51,751 nt of DNA, taken from Alphaproteobacteria bacterium. GTDB lineage: Bacteria; Pseudomonadota; Alphaproteobacteria; Paracaedibacterales; CAIULA01. The number at the start of each line of letters is the position of its first letter. The first letter of the stretch is position 1. The DNA lies in assembly GCA_026400645.1 (NCBI GenBank), contig JAPLOP010000028.1, forward strand, positions 1-51,751, written 5' to 3'. Under the pieces are notes generated by a model that was given only the letters and a program-made list of their open reading frames with translations, had not been told where the DNA came from and ran no database searches. The translations under genes and the position numbers were made by a program. Shown here in pieces: positions 35,706 through 45,113 of this stretch.

Positions 35706-37028
35706 ATGATTTTGTCTAGCAATTTGAAATGGATAGTTGATTTTATGGATGATCGGTCTTTTCCCACCACGATTAAGCGTTTTTGGCAAGTGGGCAGCAC
35801 CGTTGGCGGGCTGGCGGCACGTGTTGCAGGGCAACAGTATTTAGGCCGTGACATTGATGATGTTGCCTATGCGCGTGAACTAAAAGCAAAACTGGGGACC
35901 ATCAAGGGACCCATGATGAAGGTGGCGCAATTCCTGGCAACAATTCCGGATGCGATTCCACCGGAATATGCGGCAGAGCTTTTGGGGCTGCAATCGCAAG
36001 CACCCGCCATGGGGATTCCGTTTGTCAGACGGCGAATGGCTGCTGAATTGGGGGCTGATTGGCAAACGCATTTCAGGGAATTTGATTTGGTGGCCCGGGC
36101 TGCGGCATCATTGGGACAGGTTCATTATGCTGTTGATTTGGCAGGTCAACCGGTTGCGTGCAAGCTGCAGTATCCCCAGATGCAATCCATGGTGGAGGCT
36201 GATCTGAGCAACCTCAAACTCGCCCTTGGGCTGTATCATGTGACGAACAAAGCGTTGGACACATCAGACGTTCAGGATGAGATTAAAAATCGTCTGTTAG
36301 AGGAGCTTGATTATCATCACGAAGCCGAACAAATGGCGATTTACCGATCGATATTTCAGGACGATCCCTATATTGGTGTTCCGCAACAGTATCCAGCATT
36401 ATCAACGGGGCGCTTGTTGACGATGGAATGGATGGCCGGCGATCCGTTGCTGACATATTTGAATCATGACGAAAATTTCAGAAATCATATCGCCGATCAA
36501 CTTTTTAAGGCATGGTACAAACCATTTTATCATCATGGCGTGATCCATGGAGATCCCCATCCCGGGAATTATCTTGTGACTCAAGATGGAAAGATTAATC
36601 TTTTGGATTTTGGATGTGTGCGGCATTTTCCGCCGGAATTTGTTCAGGGGGTGATTGATTTGTATCAGTCGTTTTTGCACAACCAACCCGATAAAGCCGT
36701 TCAGGCGTACGAGGCGTGGGGCTTTAAAAACCTGTCCAAGGAAATGATTGATGTGATGAATCAGTGGGCGCGGGTGTTATATGATCCATTGCTGGATAAT
36801 CGTGTTCGGCCCATCCAAAATAATTTCAGCGCCTCTGCCGGGTGGGAGGCCGCCACCAAAATCCATTCCGAACTTCATCGATTGGGGGGTATTCGCCCCC
36901 CCAAAGAATTCGTGTTTATGGATCGTGCCTCCGTTGGGCTGGGGGGCGTTTTTATGCGCCTTAGAGTAGAGCGCAATTGGCACAGATTGTTCGAGGAGCT
37001 GATTGAGGGCTATCCCGGAAATTTCTGA
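35706..37028 (+). CDS. ABC1/UbiB family atypical kinase
   Basis: UbiB/ADCK-type ATPases support ubiquinone biosynthesis. The 440-residue protein shows the family's K-rich N-terminal extension with KVAQ (72-75, where most have KxGQ), the Ala-rich loop ARAAASLGQVHYA, the LLEELDYHHEAEQM block, HGDPHPGNY and LDFGCVRHF. No C-terminal membrane helices typical of E. coli UbiB are evident, so it fits the shorter AarF/ABC1 group. ATG at 35706 or 35745 could start translation, and neither has a good Shine-Dalgarno sequence. The last 19 bases overlap the convergent yggT gene. Confidence 0.88.
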   Translation: MILSSNLKWIVDFMDDRSFPTTIKRFWQVGSTVGGLAARVAGQQYLGRDIDDVAYARELKAKLGTIKGPMMKVAQFLATIPDAIPPEYAAELLGLQSQAPAMGIPFVRRRMAAELGADWQTHFREFDLVARAAASLGQVHYAVDLAGQPVACKLQYPQMQSMVEADLSNLKLALGLYHVTNKALDTSDVQDEIKNRLLEELDYHHEAEQMAIYRSIFQDDPYIGVPQQYPALSTGRLLTMEWMAGDPLLTYLNHDENFRNHIADQLFKAWYKPFYHHGVIHGDPHPGNYLVTQDGKINLLDFGCVRHFPPEFVQGVIDLYQSFLHNQPDKAVQAYEAWGFKNLSKEMIDVMNQWARVLYDPLLDNRVRPIQNNFSASAGWEAATKIHSELHRLGGIRPPKEFVFMDRASVGLGGVFMRLRVERNWHRLFEELIEGYPGNF

Positions 37029-37312
37029 AGGATTTTAATGAACACGCCCTGAATCAAATAAAGACCAAATACCAACGCCAATGGGGATAAATCAATATCA
37101 CCCATGTTGGGCATAAAACGCCTGATAGGGACCAGGGCTGGTTCTATGATTCGGAACAAAAAAGTATGCAAACCATAAATGAATTGGTTGTACCGATTCA
37201 CGATGCCGAACGCTTCTAGCCAGCCCATGATAACATATATGATCAAAAGCCATCGATATAGATCAATGATTTTGACGACAACGGCTAAAAGAGGAACAAG
37301 AATAATATCCAT
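37010..37312 (-). CDS. YggT family membrane protein
   Basis: A 100-residue protein with two hydrophobic helices (about 4-25 and 70-92). The YggT block RWLLIIYVIMGWLEAFGIVN and the EPALVPIRRFMPNMGDIDLSPLAL segment are diagnostic. Relatives are linked to osmotic shock tolerance and membrane organisation. I placed the start at 37312 (MDIILVPLL); upstream in-frame ATGs would add up to 12 residues. It overlaps the ABC1 kinase gene by 19 bases in convergent orientation. Confidence 0.87.
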   Translation of the reverse strand: MDIILVPLLAVVVKIIDLYRWLLIIYVIMGWLEAFGIVNRYNQFIYGLHTFLFRIIEPALVPIRRFMPNMGDIDLSPLALVFGLYLIQGVFIKILQKFPG

Positions 37313-37481
37313 ACGGGTCGGCATTTCGCAATAGGGTGGAGCTTTCAACTATAGGTACCGCACATTACCAAGGGATGCAAGGGATACATTTTCCCGATAA
37401 AAAACATTTTGGGTTGACAACGTATTTGCCTTGCAAATTCCCTAAAAAATGTGGTAAAAGTTTCTCGATTTACTAAAATTT

Positions 37482-38336
37482 ATGGAAAAATTGATGAGAA
37501 GCACGCAGGTTCATGAAGCACAAATGGCGAAACACTTAACAAAAGCTATTCATCATGGCAGCCTGTCCTTGTTTGCTCAGCCAAAATTACACTTGGCGTC
37601 TGGTAGAATTGTGGGGGCCGAAGTTTTGTTGCGTGTCCCGCAAAGCGCATTTCTTACAGTGCAAAAAAACAGTCGACTTTCAGATCAAAAAATCTTGATT
37701 AGCCCCATTTCAACGGATAAATGGGTCCAGGCGGCGCAAAACCGGGGGCTTATGAGGCCGCTATCAGAATGGGTTATTAAGGAAGTTTTTCATCATCTGG
37801 GACAAAGCAATTTTCCAAAGATACCGCTGGCCGTTAATGTTCCGCCCAGCCTTTTGACGCCCCGATTTGCGCATTTTCTTGAAGCCTGTGCCGAGGAAAG
37901 CGGGATCCCTTTGTCGTTTCTTGAAATTGAGATCACGGAATCTCAAAAGCCATTTAACCTGAAAGTTATCAACCAAACGGTTCAAAAGCTTCGTGCTATG
38001 GGTGTCAAGGTTATGATCGATGATTTTGGAAGCGGCTATGCAACAATGCGGTATTTGGTGGATGTTGTTGTCGATGCGGTCAAGATTGACAAGGATTTTG
38101 TACAAAAGGCCGCAACATCACAAAGCGCGCATTTGATATTGAAGTCATTGATCTCCCTGGCAAAGGAAATGGACGTTTCTGTGATTTGCGAAGGGGTCGA
38201 GACGATGCAGCAATTGTCCGCGGTCCAGGAATTGGGATGTGACGTTGTTCAGGGATTTTTTATCAGTCATCCTATGCGCATTGATGAATTTTTTAACAGC
38301 CGTGCCAATTCTTACCCAAGCATCAGAATTCAATAG
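37482..38336 (+). CDS. Stand-alone EAL-domain c-di-GMP phosphodiesterase
   Basis: EAL proteins linearise cyclic di-GMP to pGpG. The 284-residue protein is a single EAL domain with no sensor, GGDEF or membrane segment. The signature is EVLLR (E47), with N119, E150 (in EITES), D180-D181 (IDDFGSGY), K201 (VKIDK), E237 and E240 (ICEGVE) and Q257 (VQGFF) all present. Activity is therefore expected. Residues 55-80 form an insert longer than usual. No GGDEF cyclase is in the window. Confidence 0.9.
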   Translation: MEKLMRSTQVHEAQMAKHLTKAIHHGSLSLFAQPKLHLASGRIVGAEVLLRVPQSAFLTVQKNSRLSDQKILISPISTDKWVQAAQNRGLMRPLSEWVIKEVFHHLGQSNFPKIPLAVNVPPSLLTPRFAHFLEACAEESGIPLSFLEIEITESQKPFNLKVINQTVQKLRAMGVKVMIDDFGSGYATMRYLVDVVVDAVKIDKDFVQKAATSQSAHLILKSLISLAKEMDVSVICEGVETMQQLSAVQELGCDVVQGFFISHPMRIDEFFNSRANSYPSIRIQ

Positions 38337-38436
38337 TTAATAAATAGTTAATAATTCATAAAATTTTTGATTTATTTTACGATTATTCGCGATGTTTTTG
38401 AAAAATGCCCTGTATAATGAATATTATCCATAAAGG

Positions 38437-38465
38437 TTGACAAAAATACCCTTATCCGTTTAAAT
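38437..38465 (+). promoter_or_regulatory. Predicted promoter of the D-Ala-D-Ala carboxypeptidase gene
   Basis: TTGACA (38437-38442), a 17-base spacer and TTAAAT (38460-38465) precede the GTG start by about 33 bases. Confidence 0.5.
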
Positions 38466-38497
38466 AAGAGCAACAGAGAGAAACCTGGTTACTTATA

Positions 38498-39721
38498 GTG
38501 CTTCTTAAAATTTGCCTTTTGACTGTATTTATTGTTGCCGGGTTGATGTCGGATCTTTGGGCGGGACCAAAGGGGACAAGTGGGCGCTATGCAGCCGTTG
38601 TTCTGGATGAAAAAACTGGCAAAATTCTGCATGCGGAAAACGCCAATGATGCGCGTCATCCTGCTTCGTTAACAAAAAAAATGACACTTCTCCTTTTATT
38701 TGAAGCATTGAAAAGTGGCGACATCAAGCTGGAAACTCGCTTTAAAACATCGAAACTAGCGACCATTCAAATTCCAACAAAACTTGGGCTGAGAGAGGGT
38801 GACTCGATCAGTGTTGAGTGCATTATTAAATCGCTTGTGACGCAGTCGGCGAATGATGCTGCAGTCGTTGCGGCAGAAGGCTTGGCTGGAAGTCTGGAAA
38901 ATTTTGTTGCGCGTATGAATCGGACAGCAAAAAGGTTGGGTATGAATCAGACGCGTTTTTACAATGCGTCGGGTGTCCCTGATTCCAGACAGGTAACAAC
39001 CGCTTACGATATGGCCGTTTTGGGGCGTGCGCTGTATAAAGATTTCCCCGAATATTATCCCTATTTCAAAACAGTGAGTTTTCAATATCAGGGGCGATCC
39101 TACAGAAATCATAATCATATGCTGGGGGATTTTCCAGGTTTAGATGGCATCAAAACTGGTTTTGTGAATGCGTCTGGATTTAATATCAGTACATCGGCCG
39201 TTCGAATGGATTCTGCAAATCAGCCTCGGCGTCTTTTTGCTGTTGTTATGGGTGGAACAAGTTGGCGAAGCCGCGATAAGCAGGCTGCCCAATTGCTAGA
39301 GGCAAGCTTTCGCAAGATCGGCGCGCAGTCAACGGGAACCTTAAGCGGTACCCTTGCAAGAAGTTTGTTGGCGCCGGGAACGAAAAGCAGTTCTGTTTCA
39401 TCAAGAAAATCTAATGGTGTGCCCGCTGATGATGGCCAGGGCTATAACCAAGCCAAAGCAGACCTACATACAATTCTTTTGTCCCAGCATGCGGAAACTA
39501 TTTCGCTGCCGGTTGTGACTGCCCATCAATGCAAGACACCTGAAGTTTCGGGGCAAAGCAAGGCAGCTGTCCTGCCGGCCCAATGGGTGATCCCGCAGGC
39601 GTCTGGGGAAATAAGTACTCAAAAAACCGTTTTGACGACTGCAAAGCAGAAAAATTTCGTCAAGCCCATAAAAAATACTAAAAAACTAAAGCGCAAAATA
39701 AGTGCACGGCGATGGGCTTAA
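38498..39721 (+). CDS. D-alanyl-D-alanine carboxypeptidase (S11, DacA-like)
   Basis: A low-molecular-weight penicillin-binding protein that trims the terminal D-Ala of peptidoglycan stems in the periplasm. A signal peptide covers about residues 1-22. The serine triad is S57-L-T-K60, S117-A-N119 and K219-T-G221. The catalytic domain ends near 270. The last 130 residues are polar, then strongly basic (KPIKNTKKLKRKISARR), replacing the usual PBP5 C-terminal domain and amphipathic anchor. The start is GTG. It is transcribed from its own promoter and ends at a family B repeat. Confidence 0.92.
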   Translation: MLLKICLLTVFIVAGLMSDLWAGPKGTSGRYAAVVLDEKTGKILHAENANDARHPASLTKKMTLLLLFEALKSGDIKLETRFKTSKLATIQIPTKLGLREGDSISVECIIKSLVTQSANDAAVVAAEGLAGSLENFVARMNRTAKRLGMNQTRFYNASGVPDSRQVTTAYDMAVLGRALYKDFPEYYPYFKTVSFQYQGRSYRNHNHMLGDFPGLDGIKTGFVNASGFNISTSAVRMDSANQPRRLFAVVMGGTSWRSRDKQAAQLLEASFRKIGAQSTGTLSGTLARSLLAPGTKSSSVSSRKSNGVPADDGQGYNQAKADLHTILLSQHAETISLPVVTAHQCKTPEVSGQSKAAVLPAQWVIPQASGEISTQKTVLTTAKQKNFVKPIKNTKKLKRKISARRWA

Positions 39722-39766
39722 GGTTTATTAGTGCCATTTTCAAAAATTGTTGATCAATTGTTTAAA

Positions 39767-39848
39767 TTCCTGGATAGCCACGTCGGACTTCGTCCTCCTC
39801 GCTATGACGTCATGGCGAGTGAGCGGAGCGAGCGTGGCCATCCAGGAA
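39767..39848. repeat. Family B palindromic repeat, copy 3
   Basis: The arms TTCCTGGATAGCCACG (39767-39782) and CGTGGCCATCCAGGAA (39833-39848) pair with one mismatch. The centre 39799-39818 is a near-perfect palindrome around GACGTC. It fills the gap between the convergent carboxypeptidase and PhzF-like genes and may act as a bidirectional terminator. Confidence 0.88.
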
Positions 39849-39860
39849 ACTTACTCATAA

Positions 39861-40751
39861 TTATGAAAATAGTCCAAGGGTGCCCTCTCCGACTGTGATG
39901 GCCTGCCCGGAAATTGATACGCGGTCACCTTGTGTGGCCACTCTTAATACGCCGCCCCGACGAGAGGCTTGATGCGCCAAAAGCGTGTCTTTCCCCAATG
40001 CAGCGGCCCAAAATGGCGTCAGGCGACAATGGGCAGACCCGCAAACGGGATCCTCTGGGATTCCAACTTTTGGCGCAAAATAGCGTGAAATAAAATCATA
40101 GCGTCCATTCGCGTAAGAATCATCAGATCGAGCCGTCACAATAATTGCCCGACAGGATAGCTGTTCTATTAGATGTAGGCTTGGATCCATGGATAACACT
40201 TCTTCTGTTGAGGACAGAACAACAAGGTACACCGTTTCATCCTTGTGGACGGACTGCACGCAGACATCCCCAAGGGCAGTCATTAGCAATTCGGGCATGG
40301 GGCAGGGGGCAACCAGACGGGTCGGGAAATCGAGCGTAATCCACCCCTGCTGATCTTTTTGTTTACACGCTGTTAAGGGTCCGCCCAGGGAATCAAACGT
40401 AATCAGATTGGTTCTGGCAATTTTTTGTTCCCACAAAACATGGGCGGACGCCAGCGTTGCATGTCCACATATGGGGGCTTCGTCCCGCGGGGAAAACCAT
40501 CGGATGTGAAAATGCGTGTCGGATTTTTGTTCAACGAATGCCGTTTGCGACCAGTTCATTTCGGCTGCAATGTTTTGCATAAAATCAGTTGATGGAAAGG
40601 ATTGAACCAAACAAACCCCGGCTGGATTCCCCTGGAATGGGGTATTTGTAAACGCATCCACCAACCAAATTCTTAACGCTTCCCCTTTTATCGTAGCCCC
40701 CAAAACACTCTGCCTTGCTTTAAATGGAATCACATAAAAAATAGCATACAA
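39861..40751 (-). CDS. PhzF family isomerase-like protein
   Basis: The PhzF fold includes isomerases and epimerases of small cyclic acids; most members have unknown substrates. The 296-residue protein shows WLVDAFTNTPFQGNPAGVC, the catalytic-Glu segment AAEMNWSQTAFVE, RWFSPRDEAPICGHATLASA and EDPVCGSAHCRLTPFWA. The first 27 residues precede the conserved domain start and may not be translated; no ATG lies between them and the domain. Function in this organism cannot be told. Confidence 0.9.
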   Translation of the reverse strand: MYAIFYVIPFKARQSVLGATIKGEALRIWLVDAFTNTPFQGNPAGVCLVQSFPSTDFMQNIAAEMNWSQTAFVEQKSDTHFHIRWFSPRDEAPICGHATLASAHVLWEQKIARTNLITFDSLGGPLTACKQKDQQGWITLDFPTRLVAPCPMPELLMTALGDVCVQSVHKDETVYLVVLSSTEEVLSMDPSLHLIEQLSCRAIIVTARSDDSYANGRYDFISRYFAPKVGIPEDPVCGSAHCRLTPFWAAALGKDTLLAHQASRRGGVLRVATQGDRVSISGQAITVGEGTLGLFS

Positions 40752-40808
40752 TTTTTTGTTCCAAGAGAACAGTTAATATGCTAACATCCAAACAATTGTT
40801 GAGAGAGG

Positions 40809-40847
40809 ATACCCTTCTGGGTATTTATTAGTTTTACGTACGCGTAC
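40809..40847 (+). promoter_or_regulatory. Hairpin and CGTACG palindrome upstream of rpmH
   Basis: ATACCCttctGGGTAT (40809-40824) can form a short hairpin in the leader. GTACGCGTAC (40838-40847) is a perfect palindrome 18 bases before the rpmH start. The text ACGTACGC around it is shared with the toxin-antitoxin operator near 45659. Regulatory meaning is unproven. Confidence 0.35.
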
Positions 40848-40865
40848 CCGAAAGGTGATAATAAA

Positions 40866-41000
40866 GTGAAAAGAACATACCAGCCAAGCCGCATCGTCAG
40901 AAAACATCGTCATGGATTTAGAGCGCGCATGGCAACAGTTGGCGGACGTCGCATTATATCTGCTCGTCGTGCAAAGGGCAGAACAAAGCTATCAGCTTAG
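40866..41000 (+). CDS. rpmH: 50S ribosomal protein L34
   Basis: A 44-residue ribosomal protein read directly from the sequence: [18 protein letters not shown], then [19 protein letters not shown], ending KLSA. It matches L34 over its whole length. The start is GTG with AGGTG nine bases upstream. rnpA follows 17 bases later, the universal rpmH-rnpA order. Confidence 0.97.
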   Translation: MKRTYQPSRIVRKHRHGFRARMATVGGRRIISARRAKGRTKLSA

Positions 41001-41017
41001 TTTTACCAAGCGCCATC

Positions 41018-41404
41018 ATGTCAGTAACCCGTTTAAAAAAACGCACGGAATTTTTGCGGGTTTCAAAAGAACGAATCATAGCCCGAATGCCGACGGTGAT
41101 GGTGCAATGTTGCCCGGTTGTTGAGCCTGCGGAACAAACGCGGGTGGGTTTTACAGCCAGCCGACGGGTCGGGAATGCTGTCCACAGGAATCGTGCAAAG
41201 CGACGCCTTAGAAATATCATTGACAATAGGATAACAAGTCTGTTATTAAGCCTTAGTGCTCCTGCATGTGACTTTGTGTTTATTGCAGTAAAGGCGACAG
41301 CGTCAGCGGATTTTTCAAAGTTGACGACTGATGTAGAACGTGGCGTTTCATATTGTTTGCGTCAGGTTCTATCAAGGTATCCTAATCATCCCACAGGAGA
41401 ATGA
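41018..41404 (+). CDS. rnpA: Ribonuclease P protein component
   Basis: RnpA helps the RNase P RNA bind pre-tRNA leaders. The 128-residue basic protein has the RVGFTASRRVGNAVHRNRAKRRLR block containing the RNR signature (in two parts). It lies between rpmH and yidD, the conserved context, with three bases to yidD. Confidence 0.96.
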   Translation: MSVTRLKKRTEFLRVSKERIIARMPTVMVQCCPVVEPAEQTRVGFTASRRVGNAVHRNRAKRRLRNIIDNRITSLLLSLSAPACDFVFIAVKATASADFSKLTTDVERGVSYCLRQVLSRYPNHPTGE

Positions 41405-41407
41405 TAG

Positions 41408-41692
41408 ATGGCGCGTACGATTATCGGACTGATTCATTGTTATCGTTGGATTATATCCCCTTTTTTGGCACAAGGTTGCCGTTTCGAGCCAACATGTTCG
41501 CGATATGCGATCAATTCAATAGAATGTCATGGCCTTTTTAAGGGCCTTTGGTTGACAATCAAGCGCCTTTTGCGCTGCCATCCGTATGAAAAATTATCGG
41601 AACAAATTGGAAAATCGTGGGGATATGACCCGGTTCCCGAAAAAGAGCCAGCAAACACACTGATTCTTGGACCAGAAACAACGCATTCCTAA
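41408..41692 (+). CDS. yidD: Membrane protein insertion efficiency factor YidD
   Basis: A small membrane-associated protein that assists YidC-dependent insertion. The 94-residue product has YRWIISPFLAQGCRFEPTCSRYA with the conserved cysteines, the GLWLTIKRLLRCHPY block and GYDPVP. It starts three bases after rnpA. Confidence 0.95.
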   Translation: MARTIIGLIHCYRWIISPFLAQGCRFEPTCSRYAINSIECHGLFKGLWLTIKRLLRCHPYEKLSEQIGKSWGYDPVPEKEPANTLILGPETTHS

Positions 41693-41771
41693 AACAAGTT
41701 GCTCCTTGTGAAAAAATCCCGTACCTTTTATAGAAATCTATTAACAAAACGTTAGTTTTAGTGAAGTTGTA

Positions 41772-43538
41772 ATGTCTGATCAGAAAAATTTAATTGTCGC
41801 CGTCGGCCTTTCTATCCTTATTTTGGTTGGGTTTAACTATTTTTATGAACGCCCCAAAAGCCTGGAGCTTCTTAAGCAGGCTGAAATAGCGGCCACCCAG
41901 GCACCCTTGACAGCTGGAATTCAACAAGCTGAACCTGTAAAAGAAATTTTATCGCGTCAAAAGGCGCTGACCAAAACAGAACGGGTTTCTATCGATGCTT
42001 TGAAAGTTCGGGGATCTATTAATCTTAAGGGAGGCGTTTTGGATGACCTGGTTTTGGTCAATTATCATGAGAAACCTGATCCAGCAAGTCCTGAGATTGT
42101 TCTACTTTCTCCGCTAAATACCAAGGAACCGTATTATGTTCGTTTTGGGTGGGTTGGCCAGGCCAGCGATCAGCTTAACGGTCAGGCAAGCGATTTACCC
42201 GGCGATGATACACAATGGAAAATTTCCGAAAAAACCCCCCTGCAAACAGGTAAGCCGATTAAATTGCAGTGGCAAAATAGCGACGGATTGAAGTTTGAGA
42301 GAAGTTTTGAAATCGATGATAATTATCTGTTCACCGTAACAGACCGTGTTATTAATACGGGAAAAACAGACGTTTCGTTGGTTCCGTATAGCGAGGTTGT
42401 TCGTGTTGGAACCCCTGTAACAAGCGGATATTATATTTTACACGAAGGGGCCCTGGGCGTTTTGAATGGCCGTTTGAATGAATTTGACTATCCAAAGCTT
42501 CAAAAAACAGGAATGGTCAAACAGGAAACGACGGGCGGCTGGGTTGGTTTCACGGACAAATATTGGTTGGTCGCGCTGATTCCGGATCAAAAGCAACCGG
42601 TCCATATATCGTTCGCCAACAAACCAGCGGGACAGTCGTATCATTGTGGATTAACAGTCGATTCCCAGGTCGTGAAGCCAGGTCAATCGTTGGAATTCAA
42701 GCAATATGTCTTTGCCGGGGCGAAGGTTCTGCAAATCCTCGATCAATACGAAGAAAAAATGGGATTCGACCATTTTGATCTGGCTGTTGATTTTGGGTGG
42801 TTTTATTTTGTAACTAAACCTTTGTTTTACGTGCTTGATTTCTTGCGTCAGATTTTGGGAAATATGGGGTTGGCCATTATTGTGCTGACTGTTTTTGTGA
42901 AATTGCTTTTCTATCCATTGGCCAACAAGTCCTTTAAATCTATGGCCAGGATGAAAGCTTTGCAACCACATATAGAGCGCATCAAAGAAAAGCACGGCGA
43001 CGACAAAATGCGCGTGAACCAAGAAATGATGGAGCTTTACAAAAGGGAAAAGATTAACCCTGTGGCCGGGTGTTTGCCGATGCTGATTCAGGCCCCCATA
43101 TTTTTCTGCTTGTACAAAGTTTTCTTTGTCACGATTGAAATGCGGCATGCTCCCTTTTATTTATGGATTCATGACCTATCAGCGCCTGATCCAACATCCT
43201 TTTTTAATCTTTTTGGATTATTGCCGTTTGATCCACCGTCTTTCTTGATGATTGGTGTATTGCCATTGTTGATGGGTGTGACGATGTTGTTGCAGCAAAA
43301 AATGAACCCGCAGCCGACTGATCCGGTGCAGGCAAAAATGATGATGTTGATGCCGGTATTCTTTACCTATTTATTCGCATCATTTCCGGCTGGTTTGGTG
43401 ATTTATTGGGCATGGAGTAACATTTTGACGATTGCACAACAGTACGTTATCACGCGCATGGTCCCAAAGGTGGTCCCAAAGCCAAGTCCACTGGCGATTG
43501 CAAAGAAAACATCTAATACTCATAAAAAGAAAAAATAA
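41772..43538 (+). CDS. yidC: Membrane protein insertase YidC
   Basis: YidC/Oxa1 inserts inner-membrane proteins alone or with Sec. The 588-residue protein has an N-terminal helix (about 6-24), a large periplasmic domain (30-345) and five helices in the conserved C-terminal core. Visible core blocks are NMGLAIIVLTVFVKLLFYPL, the positively charged cytoplasmic loop with NPVAGCLPMLIQ, and FPAGLVIYWAWSN. The tail is lysine-rich (NTHKKKK) for ribosome contact. Its TAA overlaps the engB ATG by one base. Confidence 0.97.
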   Translation: MSDQKNLIVAVGLSILILVGFNYFYERPKSLELLKQAEIAATQAPLTAGIQQAEPVKEILSRQKALTKTERVSIDALKVRGSINLKGGVLDDLVLVNYHEKPDPASPEIVLLSPLNTKEPYYVRFGWVGQASDQLNGQASDLPGDDTQWKISEKTPLQTGKPIKLQWQNSDGLKFERSFEIDDNYLFTVTDRVINTGKTDVSLVPYSEVVRVGTPVTSGYYILHEGALGVLNGRLNEFDYPKLQKTGMVKQETTGGWVGFTDKYWLVALIPDQKQPVHISFANKPAGQSYHCGLTVDSQVVKPGQSLEFKQYVFAGAKVLQILDQYEEKMGFDHFDLAVDFGWFYFVTKPLFYVLDFLRQILGNMGLAIIVLTVFVKLLFYPLANKSFKSMARMKALQPHIERIKEKHGDDKMRVNQEMMELYKREKINPVAGCLPMLIQAPIFFCLYKVFFVTIEMRHAPFYLWIHDLSAPDPTSFFNLFGLLPFDPPSFLMIGVLPLLMGVTMLLQQKMNPQPTDPVQAKMMMLMPVFFTYLFASFPAGLVIYWAWSNILTIAQQYVITRMVPKVVPKPSPLAIAKKTSNTHKKKK

Positions 43539-44194
43539 TGATTCTGATGGAGCAACCTGAAAACAAAGAACAGGACTGGGCGGATTGGTTTTTCGTCCAG
43601 GATTGCACGTTCATTATGGGCGTTGTCAAACTGCAGGATCTGCCTGAATTTGGATTGCCGGAGGTTGCCTTTATCGGTCGATCAAACGTTGGAAAGTCAA
43701 GCTTGATCAATGGGTTGGTTGGTCGCAAAAAGATTGCCCGTACATCAAACACGCCGGGCCGCACGCAGGAGTTAAACTTTTTCTCCCTAGCTAATATGCT
43801 GTTGCTTGTTGATTTGCCCGGTTATGGGTACGCAGAGGCCCCAAAAAAGCTTGTTGAGAAATGGCAAAAGGTGATGAAGGGATACCTTCGGGGTCGGCCA
43901 ACTCTGCAGCGCGCCTATTTGCTGATCGACAGCCGTCATGGAATCAAAGAAAACGACATTGAAATGATGAAAATGCTGGACGAGGTTGCCTTGTCTTACC
44001 AGATCATCTTGACCAAATTTGATAAATTAAAAATATCAGAACAGAATGCCGTTTATGAAAAAACACAAGCACAGGTCAAAGAACATCCAGCAGCCCATCC
44101 GGTTGTTATAGCGACAAGCTCTGCCACCGGTCATGGGATGGGTGCCCTTCGACGCGAGATTGCGCATTTTGCCCAAAAACCTGCAGCAGAATAA
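43538..44194 (+). CDS. engB: Ribosome biogenesis GTPase EngB (YsxC/YihA)
   Basis: EngB is an essential GTPase in late 50S assembly. The 218-residue protein has GRSNVGKSS (G1), SNTPGRTQ (G2), DLPGYGYAEAPK (G3), TKFDKL (G4) and ATSSATG (G5). It is coupled to yidC through a TAATG overlap. An internal ATG at 43547 could also start it. Confidence 0.95.
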   Translation: MILMEQPENKEQDWADWFFVQDCTFIMGVVKLQDLPEFGLPEVAFIGRSNVGKSSLINGLVGRKKIARTSNTPGRTQELNFFSLANMLLLVDLPGYGYAEAPKKLVEKWQKVMKGYLRGRPTLQRAYLLIDSRHGIKENDIEMMKMLDEVALSYQIILTKFDKLKISEQNAVYEKTQAQVKEHPAAHPVVIATSSATGHGMGALRREIAHFAQKPAAE

Positions 44195-44209
44195 TCCACG
44201 GTTCTTTCC

Positions 44210-45079
44210 ATGACGACAGCGAAACTTATCGACGGTTATGCGATTGCCGAAAATTTGCGGGCGCAAATCCGATTAGATGTTGATGTTTTCAGGGATCGAT
44301 TGGGGGTGGCGCCAGGATTGGATGTTATTCTGGTTGGTGACCAAGCCCCCAGTCAAATCTATGTTCGAAACAAACAAACAGCTTGCGCCACTGTTGGGAT
44401 ACGATCGACGGTGCATCGCTTGCCTGGTGATGTGGACGAACTGGAATTGATTGCCCTTATTAAACGACTGAATGTGGCAACGGGTGTTCATGGGATTTTG
44501 ATTCAGTTACCACTGCCGCCCCATCTTGATACCCAAAAAATTCTGGAAGTAATTAATCCTCTAAAAGATGTTGATGGGCTGCATCCTTATAACCTGGGTC
44601 GATTGATCGCGGGTCAGCCTGTATTGACGCCCTGCACACCCCAGGGGTGTATGCATTTGATTTGCTCTGTCTTGCCGAGCCTGAGTGGCATGCGCGCGAC
44701 CATCGTTGGGCGATCGGTGCTGGTTGGAAAGCCCCTGATGATTATGCTGATGAATGCGGATGCAACCGTTACCATGGCGCATTCCAGGACGTGTGACCTG
44801 ATGCAGGTTTGCGCCCAATCCGACGTCCTGGTTTGTGCGATCGGAAGCCCTGGTTTCATCACGGCTGATTATATTAAGCCCGGTGCTGTTGTGATTGATG
44901 TTGGGATCAATCGAGTCCAGCAAACAACCGGGGAACATATCATCCGGGGCGATGTGGATTTTAGCGGTGCGCTTACAAAGGCTGGGTTCATAACCCCGGT
45001 GCCACGGGGCGTTGGCCCCATGACGATTGGCTACTTGTTGGTGAACACGATCAAGGCTGCGCAGTTGCAGGTGGGATGA
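44210..45079 (+). CDS. folD: Methylenetetrahydrofolate dehydrogenase/cyclohydrolase FolD
   Basis: This bifunctional enzyme interconverts 5,10-methylene-, methenyl- and 10-formyl-THF for purine and fMet-tRNA synthesis. The 289-residue protein shows YVRNKQTAC (catalytic Lys), GILIQLPLPPHLD, KDVDGLHPYNLGRL, the NADP-binding GRSVLVGKP and PVPRGVGPMTI. It lies 15 bases after engB. A hairpin overlaps its stop codon. Confidence 0.97.
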   Translation: MTTAKLIDGYAIAENLRAQIRLDVDVFRDRLGVAPGLDVILVGDQAPSQIYVRNKQTACATVGIRSTVHRLPGDVDELELIALIKRLNVATGVHGILIQLPLPPHLDTQKILEVINPLKDVDGLHPYNLGRLIAGQPVLTPCTPQGCMHLICSVLPSLSGMRATIVGRSVLVGKPLMIMLMNADATVTMAHSRTCDLMQVCAQSDVLVCAIGSPGFITADYIKPGAVVIDVGINRVQQTTGEHIIRGDVDFSGALTKAGFITPVPRGVGPMTIGYLLVNTIKAAQLQVG

Positions 45080-45100
45080 GTATTTCGTAATAATACTCAT
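45076..45100 (+). terminator. Possible terminator hairpin at the end of folD
   Basis: ATGAGTATT (45076-45084) and AATACTCAT (45092-45100) form a perfect nine-base stem with a seven-base loop. It overlaps the folD stop and lies 14 bases from the convergent toxin gene. There is no U-run, so it may act in both directions or only stabilise RNA. Confidence 0.4.
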
Positions 45101-45113
45101 CAACTGTCTGTAT

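Noticed and set aside
42651-43148. 165-residue minus-strand frame inside yidC
   Set aside because: Antisense shadow of the conserved YidC core.
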